From Neonectria sp. B-13 (lineage: Eukaryota; Ascomycota; Sordariomycetes; Hypocreales; Nectriaceae): a stretch of DNA of 64,000 bases. Shown in pieces: positions 34,947 through 46,589 of this stretch. Every line of letters starts with the position of its first letter. Positions within the stretch are counted from its first letter, which is position 1. Both the position numbers and the translations under genes were made by a program. The stretch is taken from the NCBI GenBank assembly GCA_002682825.1, contig NOKP01000006.1:372001-436000 (forward strand), read 5' to 3'. The notes beneath the pieces were generated by a model, which did not search any database, was not told where the DNA came from, and saw nothing but the letters and a program-made list of their open reading frames with translations.

Positions 34947-36894
34947 GGTACTATTGGATTAAGCCCCACATGACACACTGACTAGCCCTGGACTTTTCCC
35001 CTCAAGGTCAAGGCGATCAGCCTTTGGCGACGGAATTGAACATACCGTGCGCTTTCATGAATGAGACAGCAGAGTCACAGAGTAAAATGCGAGAGCAAGG
35101 AGAGATGGTTGGAAAATACTCAGATGAACCAGAAGCGTACAGAGGGTCAAGTGGAAGCGTGAATAGAGGCAAAGTGGGATCACCCGCATCACAAGGCAAG
35201 TAACAGGCCATGGCTTATCAGCAGCAGGCTCTTCAGAGCACATGCGTGTGGTTTATCAAACTAGAAACATGAGAAGAAGAAAAGAAGGAGCAAAAAAAGG
35301 AAAAAGAGTGAGTAGATTGTTCCGGGATGCATTCTCCATGCACACCTACGTACATACAAGACATACGCATGTTTTTCTCGTCCGAGGGGTATGCATCACC
35401 TTCCCGCAAATGCCCTTTGGATCCCACCACCACTACGAAGCTCTACGTACAAAGTACACAGTACACGCTACTCCCCCTTGGGAGGACGGACGGATACGGA
35501 CGAACAAACACCACCAGAACTTGCTTCTGCGCGAGGCGCCTAGAGAGGCTGCAAGCCCTTTAAGCCATCCATCCATCTTGAGCCCCTCCTTGCTGGTCTT
35601 CGTCTTGGCCCTTTCGTGCGCTCCGACGTGAATCTTGACCCATGAATCGCGTGCATGCAATGCTGAGTCTTGAGCCCTGGGCGGCAACCACCTCACCTGA
35701 AAGGCTAGGTCTAGCATCTGCAACGATAGCGAGCACGTTCGTCTTCGTCCTGGATGCTCATCAATGGGAGACGGCAGGCGAGAGGAGAGCAACCCTGGGT
35801 GATCCACTCGACCACCGCGGAGGCGACGCGGGGCTAGGCCTCTTCGGGCTTGGGCTGGGCTCCTAATTTGAAACAGACAATCCAATCCATCTTGCAGTCA
35901 ATGCCCAAGGGTGCACGTACCGGTTTGGGGACGGGGACCTAAGGTACCAAGGTACCTGTGTCATAGGTACCCTGGTCTTTGTCGGGACCAAGCTCCTTAG
36001 TGGGCTGCAAGCGCTGTAGACACCAACCACCACTGTAGCAGCACCCCAGTGTACTGCGACCCAAAGTCCCCCTCCCCGCTATGCCGATTCCTGTCCGCCC
36101 AACTCCGCCGGGGTGAGTACCAAGGAGGGACGTCCTGCACACCAAGGAGACCAAGGAGGTACGTACTGCCGCCCACTCTCCTACCAAACTCTCCTTCTCC
36201 CGACCGCCGCCTCCATCAGCCTTGTCTCCCCCCCCGACCACGGCTTTCAGGAGTCCAGCATCGCGACCAGCAACTCTCCTCCTAATTAATCCCATCGACC
36301 ACGAGATTTCCACGCCTCCAACCCATTCCGCGGCCCTCGTTTCCCTTGATTCCTTCGCCAGCTTCAACCCTCTGCATCGCCCGTCGCTGTTAGCGCTGTT
36401 CGGATCCGCTTCTCTCCCTCGAACCGCTCGCTCCACCGCCTGACCCAGACCTCAATCTCAACCGCTCCCACGCCGCTCATCGCTGCCCGCCGACGACTTC
36501 CACGACGCCGACGCCGACGCCGACGACTTCCAATACAGATATACAGCCCTTCTCTATATCTCGACTTTCGTTTTGGCCTGCACCGCCTGTATCCTGACGT
36601 GACCTCCGTCGCTCCACCATCCAGCCACCCGCGAAGTGACTCGCCACTTGCCGCGAGAGGGGATCCCATCGAGAGATTCACCGCTGAACGACGCCGGTCG
36701 GATATTGAACAGTTTTCGACTCGACGCCAAGTGAGATTGACAAGACGGTTTCGACATACCCTTTGATTCTCCTCGACCGACTTCGAATTCGAGCTCCTCC
36801 ACCACAGCTCCCCTCCTTATCTCCTCCCGCCTCACCGGCTCTGCCGTCCCTGTCTCCCCCCCGATCACTACCACGGCGGATGGAGTAGAAGGCG
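34947..36894. other. Spacer between U6 and cdc24, including the cdc24 leader
   Basis: No supported gene. Several GGTACC palindromes (AAGGTACC-type) cluster at about 35940-35975. The last 700 bp before cdc24 are rich in CCT, CCG and GACGCC repeats (for example about 36503-36530), typical of a long fungal 5' leader. Minus-strand ORFs here are open because of that composition. Confidence 0.5.
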
Positions 36895-39800
36895 ATGGCC
36901 CATGCCCCGCTGCTACGAAATAATACGGCCCCGGTCTTTCCAAACTCCAACGGATTCGGCGGCCTGCCACAGATCAGTATGAGCCATGCGCCGCGCGCTA
37001 GCCAACTCTCCGGCTCGACAGTAGTCTCCGGCTCTACCACGTCCCTGAACTCTCTCGGCAGCTCCGCCACAATCACCCAGAATGGCGGTCCCGTCCTCGC
37101 GACGGCCAACATCATCAACCAAAAGGCCGATGCCTCTCGCTCTCTTTACCAGATCTGCATCTCCCTCAAGCAGCGCCTTGCCCAGGTCCCGGGCTTCCAA
37201 CCCTACCTGGAGCAGCTGGATCCCAACGATCCCGTCGATCCCTTGTGGAACCTCTTCCGCACGGGATACCCGCTCCTCGCCATCTACAACTCTCTGCAGC
37301 CCACCACGGAGCTCAAGGTGGAAGATGCCAGTGCCAACGAGTCCAAGAAGTCCAAAATCGCCGTCTTCAAGTTTGTCCAGGCCTGCATGAAGGAGCTCAA
37401 GGTCCCTCCCACCGAGAGCTTCGTCATTACTGACTTGATGGGCAACGATACTAGTGGTTTTGTCAAGGTTCGTTGTGCAGCTGTTCCGCTGCGTTGCTGA
37501 CAATTGCTGACCCTTATCCCAGGTAACCCAAGTTGTCAACTATGTTCTCGACCTTGCCGAGCAGCAGGGCTACCTAATGAAGCTGCAACCGTACCCCGAA
37601 GACGAGATCGAAGCTGGCCCGGGCTTGGCGATGACCTACCGAGATCACATCATCAAGGAACTGGTCGACACGGAGCGCAAATACGTCCAAGACTTGGAAA
37701 ACTTGCACGATCTCAAGAGGACGCTGGAGGAGAAGGGCGCCATTCCCGGCGACAGTGTTCATCAAATCTTCCTCAACATCAATGCGATCCTTGATTTCCA
37801 GCGCCGATTCCTTATCCGAGTCGAGACAACCAACTCGATGCCCCTCGCGAACCAGCGATGGGGAGCGCCCTTTGTCATGTTGGAAGATGCCTTTGACATC
37901 TACCAGCCCTTCATTGCGAACCAGCGTAAAGCGGCTCAGATCGCCAACCAGACTTTTGACAAGATCCAGACCTCAGACCACCCTGTTGCGACCGACTTCA
38001 ACACATTGGACGGATTCTTGCTGAAGCCCATGCAGCGATTGGTGAAATACCCGCTTCTGCTCAAGGTATGTGACATGGATGCTAGGTGGAAGCAACTAGC
38101 TGACTTTATTACAGGATTTGAACAAGAAGACCGAGGATGAGACGGTCAAGGCGGACCTGCTTGCCGGCTGCGAAGCTGCGGAGCGAGTACTGCACAAGGC
38201 CAACGATGCCGTGAACCGGGATCTACTCGACGAGGCACTCGAAGACCTCATTGGCCGCGTAGATGACTGGAAAAGCCACAAGGTGGAGCAGTTTGGCAAG
38301 CTCCTCATGCACGGCGTGTACGGTGTCATTACCGGGAAGAACGACCAGGAGAAGGATGTACGTTTGAACCGCCCAAGTATGAGTATTCCTGCTAACTCAC
38401 TCCGCAGTACGAGATTTACCTGTTCGAATGCATTCTCCTTTGTTGCAAGGAAATTTTCCCAAACAAGAGTAAAGAAAAGAAGGACAAGACGAGGTCGCAG
38501 GGCCCCAAGGTCCGGAATCGGACGGCCAGGCTTCAACTCAAGGGCAGGATTTTCATGACTAATGTGACTGATATTGTATCCCTTTCGAAACCCGGTGAGT
38601 GGCTATTCCCGTTCCGGGCGTGGATGTTATGCTGACGCAGAACAGGCTCTCACAGTGTCCAAATTTGGTGGAAGGGGGATCCTGGCGTCGAAAACTTCAC
38701 CATCAAGTTTACGCAAGAGGAGATGATGAAGAGGTGGGCTGCCGCGCTCGAGGTCCAGAGGAAGGACAATGCGCCGCGAACCTCGACACTGGCCGACAAC
38801 GCAGCGCCTGACTTCACCTGGACAAGGGACCAGGCAGGCGGCTTGGAGAACCCATACCTGGAGGACGAGGAGGAGGACGACTACGGCCCGGCTACGGCTC
38901 CCGCCCAATACCCCGTACCTACGCACTCGATGGCGGGCACCATGCCGCGAACCGCTTCCAGCAACAATCTACGGCAGAGGGCGGGAACTGGAGAGAGTAC
39001 ATTGTCTCTGGCTGGCATGATCCGGGCGCCGCCACGATTCCCCATGCCGGGGCCGCCGGCTCCACTGAGTCTGCAGACCCAGCCCAATGGTGCCTACTCG
39101 CCGGGAGCCTGGGCCGGAGACAGCTACTTCTCGCCTGTCGCAGAATCGCCTGCGTCATCTCGAACCAGCACCACCAGTGGAATGTTTTCGACGCCCAACT
39201 ATGCCTTCTCCAAGTCGGGCACCCCGCAACCGGTATGGGAGGACAGCAACCGATACACGGCCCCGGCCATGCCTCGCGCGCCTTCTCGCGACGGAAGCTC
39301 TCCCAACCCGCATGTTATGAACGGGCGGAACCCCAGGGGACCGTCGCTCCCAGCGATGTCTTCACAGAGTCAGACGGCCGCCCAGCAGCAGCGGAGTCGA
39401 TCTTACAGCACTCCCGATATTAACGGCCCCGGCATGCCGCGAACCCGACAGCCGAGCCAGGGTAGCATCCCGGCCGTGCCTGGAATCCCGCAGCATCTGC
39501 ACCCGGGCCACGACAGCCATGTACCCAGAGCTCAAACTGGATCCCCGAGGAACGACGCGCCCATGCGATCCCACACAAACAGCCCTGGCGCCCAGCGGGA
39601 GCGAATGCACCAGCACTCTGGAAGCCTCGGAGGCACTATGGCCCAGTTCCCGACCCAGCCAGTCTACCCCCGCGGAAACACTCCCAGCCAGGCTGGAAAC
39701 ACGCTCCGCGTTGACTCCGCTGCCGCCAACTCCCGGACCGCGTCTCCCGCAGTGGGCATCGGAGGAGTTCCCCCATCCATGCAAGCACCGCTGCCCACTC

Positions 39801-40120
39801 CCGACCTACCGCTCCCGACTCAGCTCAAGGTACGAGTCAACTGCGAGACGGGAAATTATGTCACCCTGGTTGTCCCTTTCAACATTACGTACCAATCTCT
39901 CATCGACCGCATCGATGCGAAGCTCGCGCGGTTTACCAACAGCAGCATCGGCAAGGGAATGCTCAAGCTGCGGTATCGTGACGAGGACGGGGATTTCGTG
40001 AGGATTGAGAGCGACGACGACATCCAGATTGCTTTTATGGAATGGCGCGAAGGCATGAGGAACATGTACTCTGGCGGCGTCGGAGAGATAGAGCTCTTCT
40101 GCGTCGGCGACACTTCCTAA
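36895..40120 (+). CDS. cdc24: Cdc24, guanine nucleotide exchange factor for Cdc42, 1,006 aa
   Basis: Five exons: 36895-37467, 37523-38065, 38115-38357, 38408-38594 and 38646-40120. Introns of 55, 49, 50 and 51 bp keep frame. The N-terminal calponin-homology-like region is at about 80-190 (SLYQICISLKQRLAQVPGF, LWNLFRTGYPLLAIYNSL). The catalytic DH domain is at about 226-410 (ELVDTERKYVQDLENL, LDGFLLKPMQRLVKYPLLLK). A PH domain follows to about 560 (IYLFECILLCCKEIF, VQIWWKGDPGVENFTIKFT). A Ser/Pro-rich linker of about 350 residues leads to a C-terminal PB1 domain at about 909-1004 with an acidic motif (YRDEDGDFVRIESDDDIQIA). Cdc24 activates Cdc42 at polarity sites, and the PB1 domain binds the scaffold Bem1 or, in fungal NADPH-oxidase complexes, NoxR. 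It has full length with no odd residues. Confidence 0.97.
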
Positions 40121-41270
40121 TCGCCCAAGGACCCGCCCTCTCCCGACCGGGATGGCTCTGGGGAAGTTGATGGTGCATTGTGCTGGGATACCCGCGGATC
40201 ATACGCATTTTCGGCGCATGGAACACTCATCTTTATTTTGACTATGATCTAAGGCACGGTAACGAATGATCGAGGGCGTATGAGCGAGCGGCATCAATCA
40301 TATAGACACGACATGGCAACGACTTGCACCAACTTTTGAAGTATTTGATACACCGACTTTGCGCGTTTCTCTTCAACGCCTATTAGGACCGCGCCCTGGC
40401 GCCTTTTTGACTCTTTCTTGGGTTCCTGGCGATATGCCACGCCTCTTGGTTTTCCAATGCCTAACATTGCATATGGACCTCGTGTCGCGGACGGTATTTA
40501 CTGCTTCGACCAGCTCCAGGCCAATCTTTTCTGTTTCTTGTTTTGGGCTTAGTACCCAAGTATCGATTGGAACTCCTGCTGCGTCTTGTTTTGGGACGTT
40601 TTTAGTCTGTTTCTGGGGTTTGCAATGTCTGCTTTCTATTCTTATCACTTCATGGGATATGGCGCTATTATTGACATTAGGCGTAGCTACTGGGGAGCAC
40701 GTACTTGCATTCTTCGTTTTTTGTTCGGGGTCTCTTGATTCCTTTGTTCTTTACCTGTTGATAGTCGGCCGTGGAAGGGAAGGATTTCGTGGTGTTGATG
40801 CTGGGTAGAGTGAGCGAGCGGACAGGCAGTGATGGTCCATGAGACGAAGCATATCTTGCAGAGAATAGAAAGGAATGCAAGCACTTCAACTGATTGATGC
40901 GTATGACTCGCATTGTGCTTGTGAAATGTTGAATGCGTGGTACAGGATGCTTGGGATAATCAGGCGTGTTTCGAGATGTCAAGGAAGCACGTGGTACGGT
41001 GACGGCAGTTTACGAGATTCTTTGTTTGTAGTATTGTACAGCGCTAAATGTACACTCGCACCTCTTCATTCCCGTGTTGGGCCCGGGCCGTGTTGTACAA
41101 TTCAAGCAGAGCTTCTTTCGACCAACGCCCTTAAATGCATTCTATACCGCTGCAATTCTCATTTGGTTGCTGGTAAACATGCCAGCAAACACGCCTCTGG
41201 TGCGACGAATCGTGGTTCGCCCCCCAACGACTCGGCTTGTCTCTCTCCCCCGGTTTCTCGGCAGTTCCGC
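40121..41270. other. Convergent spacer between cdc24 and mrp10
   Basis: About 1.15 kb holding both 3' UTRs. A 149-codon plus-strand ORF at 40359-40808 is hydrophobic but has no homologue that I recognise, and it lies inside the expected cdc24 3' region. Confidence 0.5.
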
Positions 41271-41629
41271 TCACTTCTGCTTCTTCGGGCTGGTCATGTA
41301 CTTCTGCATGCGGGCGAGGTGGTAGTTGATGGTGTTGGCGGGCGCGGGGGCCGCGGGCGGACCGTCCATGCATCGGCGCAGCTGGTTCTCGACGGCGGCG
41401 CAGCCGGTGGCGTTGAATCCAGCGGAAGCCCAGCATGCTGTAGCAGAGGTTTGTTAGTAAGGCGTGAAGGGGCCGGGGGAAGCTTCGGAGCGGGCAATTG
41501 GGTGTGGGCTGACGTACCGAGGACGCTCGACATGATGGCGATGCAGGGGTTCTCGACGGCTCGCTTGGGGTTGTGCACGCGCAGGGCCTTGAGCGGCGGC
41601 AGGCGGATGGCCTTGTGGCGACCGGTCAT
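41271..41629 (-). CDS. mrp10: Mitochondrial small-subunit ribosomal protein Mrp10/mS37 (twin CX9C)
   Basis: Two exons, 41518-41629 and 41271-41437. The 80-bp intron has a GTACGT donor, branch TACTAACA and CAG acceptor. The product has 92 residues, starting with a basic segment (TGRHKAIRLPPLKALRVHNP) and then two CX9C motifs: CIAIMSSVLAC across the exon junction and CAAVENQLRRC. It ends NTINYHLARMQKYMTSPKKQ. Twin CX9C proteins of this type fold as a disulfide-linked helical hairpin and are imported by the Mia40/Erv1 relay. Mrp10 is unusual in then moving on into the matrix to join the mitoribosome 37S subunit. Antisense ORFs over this gene are chance. Confidence 0.95.
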
Positions 41630-43207
41630 GGCTGGGTTCGACGCAGGTGCTTCGGATCTTCGGGGAGCCCAATTGAGGCAGTCTCGCGCGGGGGATCGAG
41701 GTCGTCGGGGCGCGGCGATTGAGCTTCGCGATATGGCAATTTGGCGGGCTGCAGTGCGAAAGTTTGGGAGGTTGCTTGCGGTCACGTGCGGGCGGTGAGG
41801 CGGGAGATTATCGGAGGGGTGGAGATACGGTGGTGTAACGGCGGGGTTACTCGGTGTGATATGAGTGCCGTTATCTACGGTTGAATTCGAAAACGGAGGG
41901 TCTCTGCATGGCCATGAAACTATTCCCAGCGCTGGGGTGATGCGCTGGAGAGGAAACAAGACTCGGAGATTGATTCCCCAGCAAAAAACGTGATTCGCTC
42001 ATTCGATGAGGTTGCACCAATTTCGATGGGGGCTTTCAGCCTTGACCAGATGTGCAAACGTGATCCAACGCAACAGCAGACAGCCAACTGCTACTCATGT
42101 AAGTTATCTTGAGGCTGCTTTTACTATGCGGTACATGAAGTGCACGTACAGTACTAGTAGGTATGAGTGAACCAGGTGGCTTTCCTAGATGGATGGATGG
42201 ATTCCTAAGTAACTGGGTGCCTTGATGCCTTGATGCCTTGATGCCCTGATGCCTTGGTTTCTAAACATCTGTATTCTGCGTCCACGATCCATCATCGAGC
42301 CTCACTTACACTCCAGCCTACACCGTCACTCCACTCCCCCTCCGCCTAATCTTCGACCCCGACATGGTAACAATAACAGCCACCGACCGACGAAACTGCG
42401 TTGTTCCGCCTCGCCCTCCAATCTCGCCCCAATACCCCAAATCATGATCCCGGTAGACGGCACCCATGTTCTGACGTGTGCCAACACCACCAAAAATATG
42501 TGACTGCAAGTCTCCCAACTAAGCACAGATCAACCGCGCGCATCTTCTCACTCCCTGCAAACCTTCCCTTCGCGGGTACCCCTCCGGAGACTTTTGGTTT
42601 GCCGCAGCAGGGATCTCGGGTACTGCCTCCCGCTTGCTGCGCCAGGATACATGCCAAAGTACGGTACTTGCGGACATGCTTCGACCACCTTCTCCACTTG
42701 GACGTGACATGGCCAACGGTCACCTCCCGCCAGTGTGGCTTAAATGCGAGGATTCGTCGTCATCACCGACCATCTTAGCAGGGCTTGGGGCGACTGAGCA
42801 GCTGGTGAAGGCCCCCCGGCCTCCAGATATGCCCCGGATGATGCCATATATAGAGTGGCGATGGGCTTCACTGCCCGATCACCGCCACACAGCGGATAGG
42901 AGCAGAGGCCATCATTCAAGGTTTCACTGTGGAAGTTGCCATCCCTGTATGAGATGTGATATTCAGTGATGCACTGCCCTGCCTTGGGCCTTGACATGCA
43001 CAGTGCTGTAAGCGATTCATTGGAACCGAAGTAGGCACAAACTCTATGATGGAGCCACTTTCATTCACTCGTTGGGATATAACACGGTACTGTCAACGTC
43101 CGAAGTCCCTTCTGATCCCCCCCTTGCTTGTCCTCTTGTTTATATCCCCATCTTCGCCCTCGGCTTTTGATCACCAGCATCAGTATTTCAACTTACACGC
43201 CAGAATC
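41630..43207. other. Divergent spacer between mrp10 and the LITAF gene
   Basis: About 1.6 kb containing both promoters. A small tandem repeat lies at 42219-42256. ORFs in the middle are short, overlap on both strands and show no domain. Confidence 0.5.
42219..42256. repeat. 8-bp tandem repeat GCCTTGAT
   Basis: Four to five head-to-tail copies of GCCTTGAT, one with a C-for-T variant. Confidence 0.85.
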
Positions 43208-43868
43208 ATGGAAAAGCCGAGTACGTTCCCCGTGTTCACTCATCTCCGCTCGTTTCTGCTGGATATCTAACATCCTACCAGCACCACCTACCCAGGGCAC
43301 CCATCCCGTTGAGCTGGGCACCTCCTCCGACGCCCAACCGCCCCCGACCTACGAGCAAGCCCCGTACACTCCCGTCTCCAAACCTCCCAACAGCCCGCCC
43401 AACGCACCGAGAGACATCCACGGAGAACCTCCTCATGGCGGCTCCGTCCCTCCGGGAAGCGTTGGCCAGCACGGCGTTGTTCCGCAGAACAACATGTCCT
43501 CCTCGCCGATCCAGATGCTGCAGAGCCAAAGTGCGCCGGTGCTCTGTCCCAGCTGTGGCATAAGGAGCATGACGGTTGTGACGGCTGAGGCTGGAGGGTT
43601 TCTTCAGTATGTTCCCTGCGCCAGTGGTAAAGATGGAGTATAATACTGACTCTCGATAGTGGTGTTGCCGCGTTGGTCTGTCTCGTGACCTGCTTGGGAT
43701 GCATTCCCTACTGCATCAACTCCCTCAAGGACGTCCACCACAGGTGTGGAAATGTACGTGTATACAGCTCCTCGGCCAAGATGATCTACTGACAGCCTTT
43801 AGTGCGGTATTCCCCTCGCAACCTTCCACCGCAGTGGCCGGACCGAAGTACTCGCCTACTCCAAATAA
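43208..43868 (+). CDS. LITAF-domain (LPS-induced TNF-alpha factor type) membrane-associated zinc protein, 165 aa
   Basis: Four exons: 43208-43220 (a 13-nt first exon), 43282-43606, 43660-43753 and 43803-43868. Introns of 61, 53 and 49 bp carry ATCTAACA, ACTGAC and ACTGAC branches, and all phases agree. A Pro-rich N-terminal half (PPPTYEQAPYTP, with a PPxY-like motif) precedes the LITAF domain at about 105-165. The first zinc knuckle is in APVLCPSCGIRSM, then a hydrophobic insert (GVAALVCLVTCLGCIPYCI) dips into the membrane, and the second knuckle is CGNCGIPLATF. Family members sit as monotopic proteins on the cytosolic face of late endosomes and lysosomes or the plasma membrane. PPxY motifs can recruit Nedd4/Rsp5 ligases. 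The fungal role is not established. Confidence 0.93.
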
Positions 43869-44351
43869 ACCGGTTGCAGCCTTCCGCTGGAGGCAGCGTT
43901 CGAGTCTCGTGTTTACGTGTTATGCCTAGTCTGAGATACCTGTCAGGTTTGGTTATTGTCCGATAGTGTCTTCGCCGCCTTCTCTTTTGTTACCAGGTTT
44001 ATCTATAGGTTTGAAGGTGGAGGTTACTGTGCTGCCGACGGAGATAGGTCTAGCTACGCATGGTGGTTAAAGGAAATTATAGACACAAGGAAGTGTCCGT
44101 GTTTACGCTATAGTTCGGAGTGTGCCATCATAACAAACAATTCCTTGAGTGTTCAATCTAGGAGGGACACTGGTCATTTGCAAATAATTAGGCAAAGCTG
44201 GCTCGAGAATTTCCGTGACTCGCTCTGCGCTTCGTGTTTATGGTATTCACCAAATCCTCTAATGTATGTTACACTTTCGACAGAGGACTGGAACCTGCCC
44301 CTCTCATCTCTCGAACCTAGATCTATCATGTCATTCAGTAGTACATGGTAT
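43869..44351. other. Convergent spacer between the LITAF gene and rtt106
   Basis: About 480 bp, AT-richer than the coding flanks. It probably holds the two 3' UTRs, and nothing else is seen. Confidence 0.6.
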
Positions 44352-46152
44352 TTATCCCGTAACATCAAACTTTTCATCCACGTCCATGTCATCGTCAGCT
44401 TGTCGAGATCCCCCAATCGTCGCCCAGCCAGATTTGATGGGCGGTTGTGTAAGCTTGGCAGCTTTGGTGGCCTTGGCAGCTTTGACTGGCGCGGCTTTAA
44501 CAGGCGCGGAAGCCTTGGCAGCTTTAACAGGCGTTGCAGCCTTGGCAGCTTTAACAGGCGTGGCAGCTTTGGCAGCTTTAGCAGGCGTGGCAGCTTTGGC
44601 AGGCTTAGTAGCTCTGGTGGCTCGAGGTTTGGTAGCTTTGGCAGCTTTGGCAGGTTGGGCGGGCTTCGCAACCGGCTCCTCCTTGACTGGCTCCTCTTCT
44701 TCCTCGTCGACCTCTTCGGCGCCCTCTTCTTCTTCTCCCTCGGCTTCTTCGCCGTCTTCTCCTTCGTCATCCTCATCGTCATCATCGTCATCATCATCAT
44801 CGGAGTCGTCGAGTCCAGATCCTTCACTGTCTCCTTCAGTCCCAGGGTCGTAGTCCTCTTCATCTTCATCCTCCTCGTCGTCCAACTGCTGCTCAAGCTC
44901 GAGGTGTGCTCGCTGTAGTTCTGACATAGCATCCTGGCCTTCGGCCACGGCAGCCTCCCCGTTCTCAGCTTCCCCGTTCTTCTTTGCCTTATTCTCTGCC
45001 AACTCCAACTTGGCCTTCCTCTGCTCGGCCATGCTGCGGTCTTGCAACCGGTTGCGCCTGATGTACTCGTCAATGCCTCCGTAGTCCTCCTGATCCAGCA
45101 TGGAGAACTCGAGCTCTTCGGTTGCGTCTCCTTCGCCGGCAAACACCTCAATGGCTATGTTAAACGTCCGCTGTAGGATGCTTGTGTAGCTCGTCGCAGC
45201 GATGCGACTCAGTGGGATGAACATCAAGGGCTTCTTGAATCCCCAGAAAATTCCATTCTCAAGGAAAAAAAGATACCCGTCCTTGGAACCCCTGAAGGCC
45301 TTGACATGCACGGCCTTTTCGTTTGGCCTGTGAGGTTGCTTGACCATGCTGTGGAACTTGTTGGGATTGGTAGAGGTGATCTCGACATCGTTTCCTGCGG
45401 GCTTAAGATGCCTATTCAGGGCCCAATGGAACAGTGACTTGTATGTGTCGGAGACGGCAGCTGCAGTTCCGGATTCCGGGCCCGTCACTGTTCCCTGCTT
45501 CGGGGCGGTTGAGGGGACAGTAAACACAAGTGGCTCCTCGGTTGGTGGGTTGGTCTTGGACGGGAGACACGTGCCTCGAGGAAAAATGATGTAGTTGTGC
45601 TGGATTTGGGTCTTCTCGGGAACTGGAAGATAGAAGACATACTCTGTTTCACGTTAGTATCGATATGGAGCCAACCGCGGTGGCGTGCGTACCAATGTCC
45701 TTCCAAGCATACGTTATGGCCGGAATAGGTGCCGTGGTCCCTGGCGCCCGAGCATAGATGTGGTTCGCGGTGAAGCAGAGCTCGAACTTCTTTCTCTGGG
45801 GGACGGAGACGGAAATCTCCTTGATCTCCAGAAGGACAGACTCGTCCGCTGCATTGACGCTTATGTTGGCGCTGGCCTTGGTGCCGTTTGCGCTCCCGTT
45901 CTGGTCCACATCCACCCGCCGTTTCTTGTGCGCCGGCTCGCCGTGTCCCTGAATCGTATCGTAAACATGGGTGGCAATCTCGTTAAAGAGGGCGACCCTG
46001 CCGGGCGAATCTGCCATGAAAAGTCAGTCTTGCACGGTGCGCTGTCATGAATCAGGGGCATGTTTACCGGCGGCCTTCTGGATGTCCTGAAGAATGTCCG
46101 GACGGGACTGGAATACGAAGCCGAGCTTCTGGGTATCAAGCTTGGCGCCCAT
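44352..46152 (-). CDS. rtt106: Histone chaperone Rtt106, with acidic and H1-like tails, 564 aa
   Basis: Exons are 46068-46152, 45693-46010 and 44352-45643; introns of 57 and 49 bp keep frame. Residues 1-60 ([20 protein letters not shown]) form the N-terminal oligomerisation region. The tandem PH-like Rtt106/Pob3 module follows to about 345, with [40 protein letters not shown] and [20 protein letters not shown], which includes the histone-binding second PH domain. A coiled-coil-like segment leads to a very acidic tail at about 384-470. After that comes a Lys/Ala/Pro repeat region at about 472-538 (KAAKAATPV units). The C-terminus returns to a structured-looking [18 protein letters not shown]. 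Rtt106 deposits H3-H4 acetylated on H3K56 during replication and in silencing. The basic repeat after the acidic tail is unusual for the family as I know it. Confidence 0.93.
44511..44591. repeat. 27-bp coding tandem repeat in rtt106
   Basis: Three near-identical 27-bp units (GCCTTGGCAGCTTTAACAGG and following), with diverged copies on both sides at about 44455-44612. In the gene frame each unit codes for nine residues of the KAAKAATPV type. Confidence 0.9.
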
Positions 46153-46589
46153 GATGGATCCAAGAGTCCCGGGTGCGGCAAGTCGACGGAGTTGTGAAAA
46201 TTGGAAAAGTTTGTGTGTGAAGAAGGACGTCTTTGTTGTTGGCGATGGGTAGGTGCGGCATCGTCATTGTCAATTTCCAAATTCCCACGGGGCGCGATAA
46301 GATAAGGCGTCCACGGTCCGACGGGATTGGTGCCCGGGCACCTTAGTCATTCGCGTCAGGGCGCTTGTGCCACTCAATCGCTGTAACTTAGTGGTTCCAC
46401 GGCCCTGAGAATGGGGTCTTCAGGGGACTAGACCGCTCCACCGGCGCTACGTACCACCTTGACGTCAGTCGCTGCCCCGCGATATTCGCCGAGCCATCCT
46501 CGACACCGTCAAAACATCGCGATATCACGTACGACGTGCGACGAAACGCCGGGTTTTGTGCTTCTTTGGGATTTGCGCAGTGTAGCAGC
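46153..46589. promoter_or_regulatory. Shared 437-bp promoter between rtt106 and vfa1
   Basis: The two genes are head-to-head with only 437 bp between start codons, so their promoters and leaders must share this interval. No TATA box is obvious on either side, and the sequence contains several CG-rich short motifs. Confidence 0.6.

Noticed and set aside
40875..41798. 307-codon plus-strand ORF over mrp10
   Set aside because: It is antisense to a gene with perfect twin CX9C motifs and a canonical intron.
44174..45151. 325-codon minus-strand ORF rich in LPKLPRL repeats, and plus-strand Ala/Ser-rich ORFs here
   Set aside because: They are out-of-frame readings of the rtt106 acidic and Lys/Ala repeat region. 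Low-complexity DNA leaves all frames open.
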